Positions 46,793-57,017 of a DNA stretch of 64,000 bases are shown here, piece by piece. The first letter of the stretch is position 1, and each line of letters starts with the position of its first letter. The position numbers and the translations under genes were made by a program. Under the pieces are notes generated by a model. That model saw only the letters and a program-made list of their open reading frames with translations. It did no database searches and was not told the origin of the DNA. The stretch is from JAAYTD01 sp964472015. GTDB lineage: Bacteria > Bacteroidota > Ignavibacteria > Kapaibacteriales > UBA2268. The stretch is from the NCBI GenBank assembly GCA_964472015.1, contig CAYYIP010000002.1:139211-203210 (forward strand). The letters are read 5' to 3'.

Positions 46793-47686
46793 ATGAAAAA
46801 AACTAAAGGTATTATTCTTGCCGGTGGCCGAGGTACTCGTCTTTATCCTTTGTCTAAAATTTATAGTAAACAACTTATTGCTGTTTATGATAAGCCTATG
46901 ATATATTATCCTTTTACAATGTTGCTTTCCGTTGGAATTAGTGAAATACTAATTATTGCTGATCAGTTTACATTGAAGTTTTATAAAACTTTATTTAGTG
47001 ATGGTAATCAATTAGGTATTAAAGTTGAATATGCCTTACAAGATAACCCCAATGGAATTGCTGAAGCATTTATAATAGGTGAAAAATTTATAGGAAATGA
47101 TAATGTTGCTCTAATTTTAGGTGATAATATATTTTATGGTGATATAAAATTCTTTAATGATGCATTCAAAAAAAATATACAATCTACTATTTTTGCTATT
47201 TATGTAAATGAACCTGAAAGGTATGGAGTTGTTAAATTTGATAAAAATGGACAACCAATAGATATTATAGAAAAACCTAAAGAATTTGTATCTAATTATG
47301 CAGTGCCCGGATTTTATATATATGATAGTTCAGTGGTAAATGTAGCTAAATCGTTAAAACCATCTCCAAGAGGTGAACTTGAAATTACTGATATAAATAA
47401 ATATTATTTGAAAAATAATAATATTAATGTTATAAAAATAAAACAAGGTATTACTTGGTTAGATTGTGGAACGCCAGATTCTTTGTTAAGTGCTAGTAGT
47501 TTTATTGCCTCTATTGAAAAACGACAAGGAGAAAAAATAGGTTGTCCAGAAGAAGCAGTACTAAATCAAAAATTTATAAATATTGAAAAATTTAAGCAAT
47601 ATATAGATACTTTACCTAATTGTGAATACAAAAAATATCTTGAAAATGTTGCAGATAAAACAAAAATAGAACAATTAATAAAATAA
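46793..47686 (+). CDS. rfbA: Glucose-1-phosphate thymidylyltransferase
   Basis: A 297-residue nucleotidyltransferase that makes dTDP-glucose, the entry to dTDP-rhamnose and related sugars of surface glycans. Motifs: GIILAGGRGTRLYPLSKIYS (the nucleotide-binding GxGTRL and KQL) and LLSVGI, then LILGDNIFYG (Asp for metal) and LDCGTPDSLLSA. The length is normal for RfbA/RmlA. The other rml genes are not nearby. It lies 57 bases after aspartokinase, without an obvious promoter. Confidence 0.93.
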   Translation: MKKTKGIILAGGRGTRLYPLSKIYSKQLIAVYDKPMIYYPFTMLLSVGISEILIIADQFTLKFYKTLFSDGNQLGIKVEYALQDNPNGIAEAFIIGEKFIGNDNVALILGDNIFYGDIKFFNDAFKKNIQSTIFAIYVNEPERYGVVKFDKNGQPIDIIEKPKEFVSNYAVPGFYIYDSSVVNVAKSLKPSPRGELEITDINKYYLKNNNINVIKIKQGITWLDCGTPDSLLSASSFIASIEKRQGEKIGCPEEAVLNQKFINIEKFKQYIDTLPNCEYKKYLENVADKTKIEQLIK

Positions 47687-47721
47687 TTTTTATATTATAA
47701 TTAAATTTTATTTATATTTTT

Positions 47722-48789
47722 ATGTGGATATCCAAAAATAATTTTATTAGAATTATATTAATTTACGCTGTTTTTTTTATTATTAGCGCTTGGATGTTTT
47801 CAAAATTAGAAAATTTAAAAATAATAATTATTTTATTTGTATTATTAGTAGTTATTATCTCTTTTTTTGTTTATAAATATATTGAAAAAACAACAACGAT
47901 ATCTATAGAAAAAATAAATAGAGACGCAAAAAAAATTATTGATGTGTATTATAACACTAATATTATTAATAATATTAATAATAAATTTTATGAAAAAAAT
48001 ACAAGTGAATTAGAATTATTAAAAATAAATTTTGACTTAATAGTTAAGTATATTAATGACTTAGAAGATAAAATTAAAAAATTAGAGCAAATAAAAAAAG
48101 ATTTTGTTTTGAATGTGTCTCATGAACTAAAAACACCACTCACTGCTATAAATGGATTTATTGAAACTTTAGAAGATGAAATAAATGAAAATAAAAATAA
48201 TATAGCTTCCGAAATATTAAAAACTAGTCAAGATTATATTGTAATAATAAAAAGACATACCCATAGATTAATTTCTATCGTACAAGACCTATTAATTCTT
48301 TCTGAATTAGAATACTCAAATATTCCTCTTACAAAAACTAAGACTAATGTAAAAATACTATTACAAAGTTTTATTCATATGTTTTCTCAAAGGTTAGAAG
48401 AAAAAAAATTAAAATTAGAAATACACTTTGCCGAAAATTTTGATACAATGAATATAGATACTTTTATGTTTGAACAAATTTTTATAAATTTAATAGATAA
48501 TGCAATAAAATATTCCGATAAAGGAACTATTTATATAAAGGCGTCAACCGATGGTGAATTTGCAATTTTTTCAGTGAAAGATGAAGGTATTGGTATAAAA
48601 AAAGAAGCTAAAACTAGACTATTTGAAAGATTTTATACAGGAGATAAGTCACGTGTTCGTAGTACAGGCGGAACAGGACTGGGATTATCTATAGTCAAAC
48701 ATTCAGTATTACGTTATGGAGGCGAAATCGAGGTTAAAAGTGAATTAGGAAAAGGGACAGAATTTAATATAAAATTACCCGTCAATTGA
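47722..48789 (+). CDS. Sensor histidine kinase (PhoR-like), orphan
   Basis: A 355-residue membrane histidine kinase. Two N-terminal membrane helices lie at residues about 7-25 and 32-51, with almost no periplasmic loop, so no external sensor domain. A coiled linker (55-120) leads to the DHp domain with VSHELKTPL (phospho-accepting His134), and the ATPase domain with N-box (FINLIDNAIKYS), G1 (DEGIGI) and G2 (GGTGLGLSIVKH). Such short-loop kinases sense the membrane or internal signals. No response regulator gene is adjacent in the window. It ends 37 bases before a good terminator. Confidence 0.92.
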   Translation: MWISKNNFIRIILIYAVFFIISAWMFSKLENLKIIIILFVLLVVIISFFVYKYIEKTTTISIEKINRDAKKIIDVYYNTNIINNINNKFYEKNTSELELLKINFDLIVKYINDLEDKIKKLEQIKKDFVLNVSHELKTPLTAINGFIETLEDEINENKNNIASEILKTSQDYIVIIKRHTHRLISIVQDLLILSELEYSNIPLTKTKTNVKILLQSFIHMFSQRLEEKKLKLEIHFAENFDTMNIDTFMFEQIFINLIDNAIKYSDKGTIYIKASTDGEFAIFSVKDEGIGIKKEAKTRLFERFYTGDKSRVRSTGGTGLGLSIVKHSVLRYGGEIEVKSELGKGTEFNIKLPVN

Positions 48790-48826
48790 TAATTAATCTA
48801 TTTAATAACTTATTTTATTACTACTT

Positions 48827-48862
48827 AAAAAAGAACTATAAATGTATTTATAGTTCTTTTTT
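48827..48862 (+). terminator. Intrinsic terminator after the histidine kinase
   Basis: AAAAAAGAACTATAAAT, two-base loop, ATTTATAGTTCTTTTTT. The stem is about 17 pairs and perfect, and it ends in a T run. Confidence 0.88.
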
Positions 48863-49255
48863 GTATTTATAACGTAATTTTTTTTGATATTAATTTCATA
48901 TTAATATTATCTATTTAAATAATTTTTATATTCATATTGTAGTATAAAAAAAAAAGTAATTGATAAATTTTATACTTTTTAAAAATTTATTAACAAATAT
49001 CAACAAAATAGTGTCAATATTATTAGGTAAAAAAATATTATAATTAAAAAAAGTCAATAAATATAAACAAAAGAATATAAACTTTATTAGAATAAAAAAG
49101 TTAATAAATAATTAAAACAATAAAAAATAATTCTAAATAAATAATATAAATTATATAATATAAAAAGAGAATTATAATTTATAATTCAGTATATATTTTA
49201 AATTGATTTAGTTTAATTTAATAAAAAAATGATAATAAAATATAATAAATAATCA
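48863..49255. other. Promoter-containing gap upstream of giant copy 1
   Basis: About 390 AT-rich bases unique to copy 1 (unlike the region upstream of copy 2). It contains a perfect inverted repeat, GAATTATAA-T-TTATAATTC (49169-49187), a candidate operator about 95 bases before the start codon. No TAnnTTTG box or coding sequence was found. Confidence 0.5.
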
Positions 49256-49279
49256 AATAAAAAATAAATAGAGGTGTTT

Positions 49280-52200
49280 ATGCTAAGAAGATTAATTAAC
49301 ACGTTAATTTTTTTATTATTACTTACAATAAGTAATTTAAGTATGGATCTAATAGCTAGTGATGAGGTTTATGTTGGCTATCCTTATACTTCATCGTATG
49401 GATATTATTTACCATATTATTATCCGTATAGTGTAACAGAATTTATAGTTCATAAAGATGAATTAGGAAGTGTTCCACGTACATTAGAAAATATGTCTTT
49501 TTTAGTTTATTCAATGACTCGTAGTTCAACATGGCAAATGGGTGATGTATCAATTTATATACGTCATACAACAGATTCCATTTTAACGGCTGGTACATAT
49601 TCAGAGAACGATTTAGCTAATTATACATTAGTCTGGGGCGAACAACCATTAGATATACGAGGTTGGTATCGTGAATGGAAAACATTTATGTTTGATAGTC
49701 CTTTTGAATATAATGGCAAAGATCATATAAAAATATTAATGCGTCATCGTAATACTGCCAGTGTCAACGCATATTATTATTATGCAACAACTTATGTATA
49801 TGGTCGTGGTAATTTAATGAGAAGTGGATATAGTTCCAATATGCTACCTCCCACATCGTATAGTTCTGTATATACTTACCGTCCTTTTATAGTATTTAAT
49901 CGTCCGGATGGTGCTCCATATAACTGGACTCCAATTTCAGATAGTGAACACGCACTTGCCTGTTTATATAGTCCTAGATTTAGTGGTGGTTCTACAACTA
50001 GTTTATATATGAATTATAACGCTGGCGCAACAGAATGTATATATACTCCTAATACTTTAGGTAATAAACCAAGAAGAATAGATAAAATAAGATGGTATAC
50101 ATATAGCCGTAGCGGTTCTGTTGGTGATAAATCATATCCATTTAGGTTATATTTAAAAAATTCAGATATAATTTCCTTAGGTTATGGTTCTACTAGCGGT
50201 CTTACAGTAGATTCCACTGGTTATACAAAAGTATTTGAAGGTTCTTATACGTTAACTAATCAATATGGTTGTTCTTGGATAGATATAGATTTAGATACTC
50301 CATTTTATTATGATGGTTCATCTAATCTACATATGCTTCATGTTATAGATGCTGGTAATATTGGTTATAGAACTGGCTATTATAATTTCTATACATTCTA
50401 TTGTCCAACTGGTACTCTTCGATATACATATAGTACTTATTATCCTAATTGGAATTATGGAAATTATTATTTACCAGTAACTGATTTTGTTGGTCCGGAA
50501 CTTAGTTTTGATAATGTAGTTTGTGATGGAAATAATGAAATAGAAGTAGGTTGGCCTTATACTTCATCATATGGATATTATTTTCCATATTATTCTTATA
50601 GATATTCTGTAACAGAATTTGTAGTCCATAAAAATGAATTACAAAACACACCACAATTAATAAAGACTTTGGCTATGTTAAAGAATTCAATGGGTCTAGG
50701 TAGAATTAGTTATGGTGATGTAACAATGAAGAATGTATCAATCTTTATGAAACAAAGTATTGATTCCACATTATCAACAAGTACCTCTCCTTCTAGTGGT
50801 ACTATTGTCAATGGTAGTAGAATAAATGCAGGTGGTCCTGTAGATACTTCTGCTGCATCAGGTTATGTAAAAATATGGGGTACAAGAGATTTAAATATCG
50901 GTGGTGGTTATGATGATTGGTTAGTCTATAATTTAGATACTCCATTTGATTATGATGGTACTTCTCATATAAAGATATTAATAATGTATGATAGAGATAC
51001 TAGTATATCAGTTAATAATTATTATTATTATTATACATCATATTTTACTGGTGGTCCAGTATGTCGATATGCATATAATAATAATTATTTTCCTACTAGC
51101 TGGAATGGTACCTTCTATTATAGACCATATATAGTATTTAATAAAGCATTATATAATGCAAATAACAGTGTTGAAACTCGTATGTGGCAAAATAAGATAA
51201 AAGGAGATACAGTAGAAATATTGACACATCCAACTACAAGTGGTGGTTCTACAACTAGTTTTTATTTATATAGTAGTATTCCTTCTAATTATACGAATCG
51301 TTTAACATCAGAGATTTTATATACTGCTTCAGCATTAGGCGGGAAACCACGTATGATAAGCAAGATTGCCTTTTTGGTATATAGTCGTAGTGGTTCAGTA
51401 GGTCAGCAATCTAATCCCTTTGAATTATATTTGAAAAATACTACTCGTGGTTGTTTATATAGTGGTTCAAATCAATATATAGATTTAACAGATTATAAAA
51501 AAGTATTTACTGGTAATTATATTTTACAAGACCTACCAAGTGGTTCTTGGTTAGAACTTACCTTAGATGAACCATTCTATTATGATGGCGAAAGTGATAT
51601 AGGTTTAATTTTCCAACCTTTATCGGGGACTAATTATAATTATAATTATTATACTTTTGCAACATATTATAAATTTAGTTATGCTATGCGTTATGCAACT
51701 TCATATAGTTATGCTTACTATAATACTAATAATTCTTATACACCTTGTATAAAATTTATAGGTAATGAAGTTCCTCCAAGACATACTTATGTTGGTTCTG
51801 TTGCTACTCAATTCACTGGTCGTTGTCCATCTGGTTCCAAAGATGTTCCTATTTTAGGCTTAAAAGTATCAACACGTAAAGTTTTTGCTCCTTTTATCAC
51901 AATGAATTCAATAGAATTTGATGGTAAAATGTCTGTATCAAATAATCAAGTCTTAGTAGCAAGATGCTATTATACTTATGACGATGAATTTTCTACCGAG
52001 AATCAATATGGTGAACCAATTATTGTTACACGAAATAATGTCAATAGCTTGGTATTTTCAGATAACATTCCATTAGCAAAGTCTACATATTTTTGGTTAG
52101 CTTATGATATTGCCGAAGTAGTTCCCGAAGGTATACCAATAGATGCTTCTGTTACACGTTTTATTTTAGGTCAAGAAGGTGAAGAAACTATTTATACTCC

Positions 52201-55200
52201 AAGGGATGCTGATCCAGGTGGTAATAAGACTGTACATTCACCATTATTAAAAGATATTTATACAGTAGGTATGGATGAAAATGCTGATTATTCCAAATTA
52301 TCTACTTTAGCCTTAGATTATACTGAATTGGGTATAAAACAAGATATTACTATTAGAGTTATTACAGATATTATTGATGATAGTGTTGCATATTTTGGTG
52401 TTAATCCTTTTAAAGGTGATTATAAAATTAAATTAGTTCCTTATTCAGATAATAGTACAATCACAATAACAGCTGGCAGGAAGTTAGAAAACAGTTATTT
52501 AGAATTACATAATTGTCATAATTTTACTATCGATGGTGACAAAAATAAATTATCAATAGTTGCTCCTAATGGTTGTATAAAATTAAATAATTCAAATAAC
52601 TTTACAATAACTTCTACTAATCTTGCGGGCTATGAATTAAAGAATGTTAATTCTAATGGTATAACTTTACTTAATAGCTCTAATATAAATATAAATAATA
52701 ATAATATCGGTTCATGTTATGAAGGTATTAATATAGGATCATCTCGTGACCTCATAATCAATAATAATGAATTAGGAGATGTTTCAAATTTAAAAACAGT
52801 TACTACAGGTTTAACACTTAAAGATGTATCTGGATTAAATTTATCATTAAATAGGTTTATCAATTTATATAGTGATGATTATGATGTTATCGGATTAAAA
52901 ATAATTGGTAGTTCTCCTGATGATATGCGTCTTAATATCATTAATAATACATTTAATAGTTTATCATCAAATAAAGGTGATGTTATTGGTATTCTCTTAG
53001 ATAATGCCCATGGTGTTTCGATTTTACATAATACTGTTTATATCTATAGGAATTCCATAGGTAATACTTTATTAGGATATCTTAATTCATCAGTTTTATA
53101 TGAAAGTACTCCATCTTCTTCAATAAATTTATGTAATAATGTCTTTTATAATAGTTTAGGTGGCGGTGAAGTTGATGCTATTTTCTATACAAACAATACA
53201 AATTTATCTAATCCTTTTAAAGAATTACGTGGTAATGTTTATTATAGTTTTAAGTCTTTTGCTGCAAATTCTTCCTTAGGAACACTTAATTTTGGAGAAT
53301 GGAAGTCTTACTTAAATGCTTTAGGTTTGCCTGATGGTTTTAATGAGCTTAATTCTTATTGGTATGATGATTTAGATTCTACCGGGGTTCATACTTTTAC
53401 TTTATTATCTTCTACAGATTGTCATTTAGATGGTCCTGCAACAGTTGATCCTGGTTTTTTCGTTCCTGTTCATAGTTCAGTTTTATTTGATATTGATGGC
53501 GAGTCACGTGGTTCAGGTTATACTACTTCTGGCTCTGATCATGTTGATTTATATTATTTGGATTTAGAAACAGATTATCCATCTAGTGCTTATGATAGTA
53601 CTCGTGAATCTGTTACCTCATTAGATTTATGTGATAATAGTCGAGATGAATTATTCTTACAATATGAGAAGGAATTTATCAATTGGAAAGATGGTGTTTT
53701 AAGACATTATCATCCTAAGACTGAAAATATTTGGGTAAGAATTCCTTTTGGTAGTGAGAATTCTCCTGGCAGGTATGATACATTAAATAATAATCCTGAT
53801 TTTCATATAGTAGATGGTCGTATTTATTGTAATGAGTTATCTTATCTTTATTCTGGTAATTATAGAGTTTATTCTAAATTAGGAATCAATTATTTTGTTT
53901 CCAAAGATATTCCTGTTACAATTACTTGTCCGTTGGTTATTTTGGAACATCCTGTTGATACAATTTTAGCATGTAGTAATGCTGGTGAAATTCTTTTATC
54001 GGCAGAATTATATGGTAGTTATACATCTTTACATTGGGAGTACAAAAAATTAGGAAGTACACGTTGGGAATCCATTGAAGGAGCTAAAGATTTAACCTTG
54101 CGATTATATTCTAGTACTCCTGAAGAATTACGTTCTATCTCAGGCGAGTATCGTTTACGTATTAAAACCCCTGGTGTTTGTGGTTCAGTTCCTTTATTGT
54201 ATACTAATAGTAGTTTAGTTTTAGAAGGTTATCCTGTTACCGACGCTACTATAAGTTCAGATTATAGTAGTTCTGAATTAGAAAGTTTATGTGAAGGAAG
54301 TGAAGTTGTTTTACGTGCATCATCAGACGGTACTGCTACAGGTTATATTTGGCAGAAATATAATGATGTAAGTGGCGAATTTGAAGCATTATCTTCAGTA
54401 GTCAATCCTACTGTTTTAGAAAAAGAATTTAAGATAGTTTCAACAGTTCGAGAAGATGCTGGTATTTATCGTTGTTTAGTACAAGGTCCTTCCTTATGTG
54501 AGACAGGTTCATTTGCAATTAGTAATGAGCTTACACTTGATATAACAGTTACTGCTAAGATATTAGAGGAGCCTGAGTCTTTAGTGGTATGTCATGGTTC
54601 TACACATGCATCCTTTGTTCCAGTTATCAGTGGCGATGTTACTTATCAATGGTATAAGGATGGTCATAAAGTTCCTGGTGCTACCAATGCTCGCTTATCA
54701 TTTTATCATGAAATCGTTCCACGTTTTGATAGCTTGTTAAACAAGATAGTTTATGATACCACAGGAGTTCAATTTGAAGATGCTGGTTTATATCAATTAG
54801 AGATAAGTTATATCAATTGTGCAGGTGATTTAGATACTATGTATACCCGTGAAGTTCAATTATATGTAAGTGGTCTTACAGAGATTGTCAATAGTACTAG
54901 TTTTATTTATGGCTTTAGGAGTGGTTATGGAATTTTAGAAGTAGAAGCTAATGTTTTAGGTGATGATGTTCCATTACATTATCAATGGTATCGTAATTAT
55001 AGTAATGGTTATTCAGAAAAGATAGAAAATGGTCCTCGTTTTAAGGGTGCTACTAGTGCACGTTTAATTATAACTTCTTTAGAAGATAATGACTTCAATG
55101 ATTTAAGTAATAGTTATGATTATTATTATTGTGCTGTTACTGGAGCATGTAATACTGTTTTAAGTACTGGTTCATTAATCAAGGTAGTTCCTGAGATTGT

Positions 55201-56047
55201 AATCAACACTGAGCCTTATTCTCAAGAGAAATGTTTATTAGATGATGTAGAATTTACTGTGGATGCTGCTCCTAGTGAAGTTACTGAGCCTATAACTTAT
55301 CAATGGTATAAAGATGGTATTGTTTTAAAAGACGATTCAAGGATAAAAGGTAGTAAAACTTCTAAGTTATCTATTAGTTCAATTTCTACTAGTGATATAG
55401 GTGTTTATTATGTAGATGTACAATATGTTAATTTATCAGCAGGTATCATTAGTACAGATGTTACTTTAAGTGTAGAAGAACCACCAATAATAGAAACACA
55501 ACCCACAGATATCAAGGTTGATTTATTAACAGATAAAGAATTTACTTTAACAGTAAAGGTTAAGGATCAAACACCTGGTTATCTATGTGAATATCAATGG
55601 TATAAGGATGGTATTGCTATTCCTAATGCTACTGATTCTTATTATTTTGTTTCTAATGCAGTTTTATCTGATGCTGGTAAGTATTATGTTTTAATCACTA
55701 GTCTTAGAGGTTGTGGTGAGACTCAATCATCTGAGGTTACAGTTGATGTAATAGATACTTATTTATCAGATTATGGTTTATCTAATACTTTAGATATTAT
55801 CTCCATTTTACCAAGTCCTGCAAGTTATAAAACTCTTTTAACTTATAGTTTAAGTCGTAATGATTTAGTTACAGTAAGTATTTTAGATATTACAGGTCGT
55901 CATTTAGGTACATTATACAATGGTTTAGGTATCAAAGGTAATAATGAATTAACATTAAATTTAGAAAACTATATTAGTGGTACTTATTATTTATTGTTAG
56001 AATCTAATGATAAACGAGTATTACGTTCTATAATAATAGCTAAATAA
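49280..56047 (+). CDS. Giant secreted multidomain T9SS protein, copy 1
   Basis: A 2255-residue protein. The ATG at 49280 follows AGAGG by five bases, so I prefer it to the GTG at 49274. Order: signal peptide (LINTLIFLLLLTISNLSM); module A1 (about 28-220, YPYTSSYGYYLPYYYPYS) and module B1 (225-410, FSGGSTTSLYMNYNAG); the same pair again, A2 (415-640) and B2 (645-835). A BNR-N-like segment follows (840-970), then a linker, a parallel beta-helix (about 1055-1330, with short Asn-rich turns such as NITINNN-like repeats), six Ig-like domains (about 1555-2155, with YQWYKDG), and a T9SS sorting domain (2170-2255, ending LLLESNDKRVLRSIIIAK). No catalytic motif is seen. It is likely a surface adhesin or binding scaffold. 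G+C is visibly higher than in neighbouring genes. Confidence 0.93.
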   Translation: MLRRLINTLIFLLLLTISNLSMDLIASDEVYVGYPYTSSYGYYLPYYYPYSVTEFIVHKDELGSVPRTLENMSFLVYSMTRSSTWQMGDVSIYIRHTTDSILTAGTYSENDLANYTLVWGEQPLDIRGWYREWKTFMFDSPFEYNGKDHIKILMRHRNTASVNAYYYYATTYVYGRGNLMRSGYSSNMLPPTSYSSVYTYRPFIVFNRPDGAPYNWTPISDSEHALACLYSPRFSGGSTTSLYMNYNAGATECIYTPNTLGNKPRRIDKIRWYTYSRSGSVGDKSYPFRLYLKNSDIISLGYGSTSGLTVDSTGYTKVFEGSYTLTNQYGCSWIDIDLDTPFYYDGSSNLHMLHVIDAGNIGYRTGYYNFYTFYCPTGTLRYTYSTYYPNWNYGNYYLPVTDFVGPELSFDNVVCDGNNEIEVGWPYTSSYGYYFPYYSYRYSVTEFVVHKNELQNTPQLIKTLAMLKNSMGLGRISYGDVTMKNVSIFMKQSIDSTLSTSTSPSSGTIVNGSRINAGGPVDTSAASGYVKIWGTRDLNIGGGYDDWLVYNLDTPFDYDGTSHIKILIMYDRDTSISVNNYYYYYTSYFTGGPVCRYAYNNNYFPTSWNGTFYYRPYIVFNKALYNANNSVETRMWQNKIKGDTVEILTHPTTSGGSTTSFYLYSSIPSNYTNRLTSEILYTASALGGKPRMISKIAFLVYSRSGSVGQQSNPFELYLKNTTRGCLYSGSNQYIDLTDYKKVFTGNYILQDLPSGSWLELTLDEPFYYDGESDIGLIFQPLSGTNYNYNYYTFATYYKFSYAMRYATSYSYAYYNTNNSYTPCIKFIGNEVPPRHTYVGSVATQFTGRCPSGSKDVPILGLKVSTRKVFAPFITMNSIEFDGKMSVSNNQVLVARCYYTYDDEFSTENQYGEPIIVTRNNVNSLVFSDNIPLAKSTYFWLAYDIAEVVPEGIPIDASVTRFILGQEGEETIYTPRDADPGGNKTVHSPLLKDIYTVGMDENADYSKLSTLALDYTELGIKQDITIRVITDIIDDSVAYFGVNPFKGDYKIKLVPYSDNSTITITAGRKLENSYLELHNCHNFTIDGDKNKLSIVAPNGCIKLNNSNNFTITSTNLAGYELKNVNSNGITLLNSSNININNNNIGSCYEGINIGSSRDLIINNNELGDVSNLKTVTTGLTLKDVSGLNLSLNRFINLYSDDYDVIGLKIIGSSPDDMRLNIINNTFNSLSSNKGDVIGILLDNAHGVSILHNTVYIYRNSIGNTLLGYLNSSVLYESTPSSSINLCNNVFYNSLGGGEVDAIFYTNNTNLSNPFKELRGNVYYSFKSFAANSSLGTLNFGEWKSYLNALGLPDGFNELNSYWYDDLDSTGVHTFTLLSSTDCHLDGPATVDPGFFVPVHSSVLFDIDGESRGSGYTTSGSDHVDLYYLDLETDYPSSAYDSTRESVTSLDLCDNSRDELFLQYEKEFINWKDGVLRHYHPKTENIWVRIPFGSENSPGRYDTLNNNPDFHIVDGRIYCNELSYLYSGNYRVYSKLGINYFVSKDIPVTITCPLVILEHPVDTILACSNAGEILLSAELYGSYTSLHWEYKKLGSTRWESIEGAKDLTLRLYSSTPEELRSISGEYRLRIKTPGVCGSVPLLYTNSSLVLEGYPVTDATISSDYSSSELESLCEGSEVVLRASSDGTATGYIWQKYNDVSGEFEALSSVVNPTVLEKEFKIVSTVREDAGIYRCLVQGPSLCETGSFAISNELTLDITVTAKILEEPESLVVCHGSTHASFVPVISGDVTYQWYKDGHKVPGATNARLSFYHEIVPRFDSLLNKIVYDTTGVQFEDAGLYQLEISYINCAGDLDTMYTREVQLYVSGLTEIVNSTSFIYGFRSGYGILEVEANVLGDDVPLHYQWYRNYSNGYSEKIENGPRFKGATSARLIITSLEDNDFNDLSNSYDYYYCAVTGACNTVLSTGSLIKVVPEIVINTEPYSQEKCLLDDVEFTVDAAPSEVTEPITYQWYKDGIVLKDDSRIKGSKTSKLSISSISTSDIGVYYVDVQYVNLSAGIISTDVTLSVEEPPIIETQPTDIKVDLLTDKEFTLTVKVKDQTPGYLCEYQWYKDGIAIPNATDSYYFVSNAVLSDAGKYYVLITSLRGCGETQSSEVTVDVIDTYLSDYGLSNTLDIISILPSPASYKTLLTYSLSRNDLVTVSILDITGRHLGTLYNGLGIKGNNELTLNLENYISGTYYLLLESNDKRVLRSIIIAK

Positions 56048-56079
56048 TATAAATAATTAAATATAAATATCGGATATTA

Positions 56080-56100
56080 AGATTAATTAAAAATTAATCT
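56080..56100 (+). promoter_or_regulatory. 3' UTR hairpin, copy 1
   Basis: AGATTAATT, three-base loop, AATTAATCT, located between the stop codon and the terminator. It has no T run, so it may protect the 3' end of the long mRNA. Also present in copy 2 (63818-63838). Confidence 0.5.
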
Positions 56101-56124
56101 ATAAAAAAGCATAGAACTCCTTTT

Positions 56125-56156
56125 ATAGCCCATCTCAAGATGGGCTATTTTTTTAT
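56125..56156 (+). terminator. Intrinsic terminator of giant copy 1
   Basis: ATAGCCCATC, loop TCAA, GATGGGCTAT, then seven T. A 10-bp GC-containing stem. It marks the right edge of the duplicated block. Confidence 0.93.
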
Positions 56157-56993
56157 TTTAAAATATTTTAAGTTAAGTATTTATATAATATAAAAGAGTA
56201 TGTATAGTAAATTAAATTTAACTATAACTATAACTATAACTATCTAAAATATAATTATCTACTTAAACGGGATCAAATATTTTCTTTTATTTATTCTACT
56301 GCAGTATCTTTTCTTTCTAGTTAAAATTATAATAAAATACTAAAAATATTAAATATTTATACTTGGTTAGTTTAATTTATATTAAAATTTATTATCATAA
56401 TTTTTTTATTTAATTAATCAAAAAATGTATAATAAATTATATTTATTCATTAAATTTAAAAAAATATAATTTGTAAAAAAATATACTATTTATTCTTGTA
56501 ATATATATTATGATATCATAATATGTATTTTAAATGTTGAAAAAATATAATATTAAATGAAATTATATATAAAATTATTTTTTCAAAATTTGTTGTCTTT
56601 AATTTCTTTATTTTATTGATAGATATAGGGTGATATGTTTTTGTTTACATTTATTTTCGCATATTAACTAAGTGATTTATTAAATTATTTTACATTATTT
56701 ATATAAATTATTATTATAAAATATATTTTTTTTATTAAAAATTTTGTATATTTGTTTTGTGTATCTATGTTAAAATGTATTAACCCTATTTTATATTTTA
56801 ATTATATAATATGATAAATAAAAACATATTTTATGTTTTTTATGTATTTTATATATTTAGGTAATTTTAAACATATTAATGTAATATGACATAATAAATA
56901 TAAAAAATAATATAATGATATAAATAATAACAATATATTTTGATAGTAGTTTTAATTATAATATAATTTTAATTTTAATATGAAATTTTATTT
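56157..56993. other. Unique spacer between the two giant copies
   Basis: 837 AT-rich bases with no gene. It holds AACTAT repeated four times (56220-56243) and a TATATTTG box (56747-56754, possible -7 element about 265 bases before copy 2, no good -33). No transposase remnant, tRNA or inverted repeat flanking the copies was seen. Confidence 0.6.
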
Positions 56994-57017
56994 AATAAAA
57001 AATAAATAGAGGTGTTT

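Larger units (their letters stand above)
49256..56156 (+). repeat. Duplicated block, copy 1 (6901 bases)
   Basis: Spans from 24 bases before the giant gene's ATG to the last bases of its terminator. It is identical, as far as I can read, to 56994-63894. Base identity starts at the AATAAAAAATAAATAGAGG stretch and ends at T(7)AT, where the copies diverge (TTT here, AAA in copy 2). Confidence 0.93.

Noticed and set aside
49274..49279. GTG start for the giant genes
   Set aside because: Overlaps the AGAGG ribosome-binding site; ATG six bases later has proper spacing.
56157..56993. Transposon or integration site between the giant genes
   Set aside because: No transposase, terminal inverted repeats, target duplication or tRNA visible; the copies end at gene-related sites.
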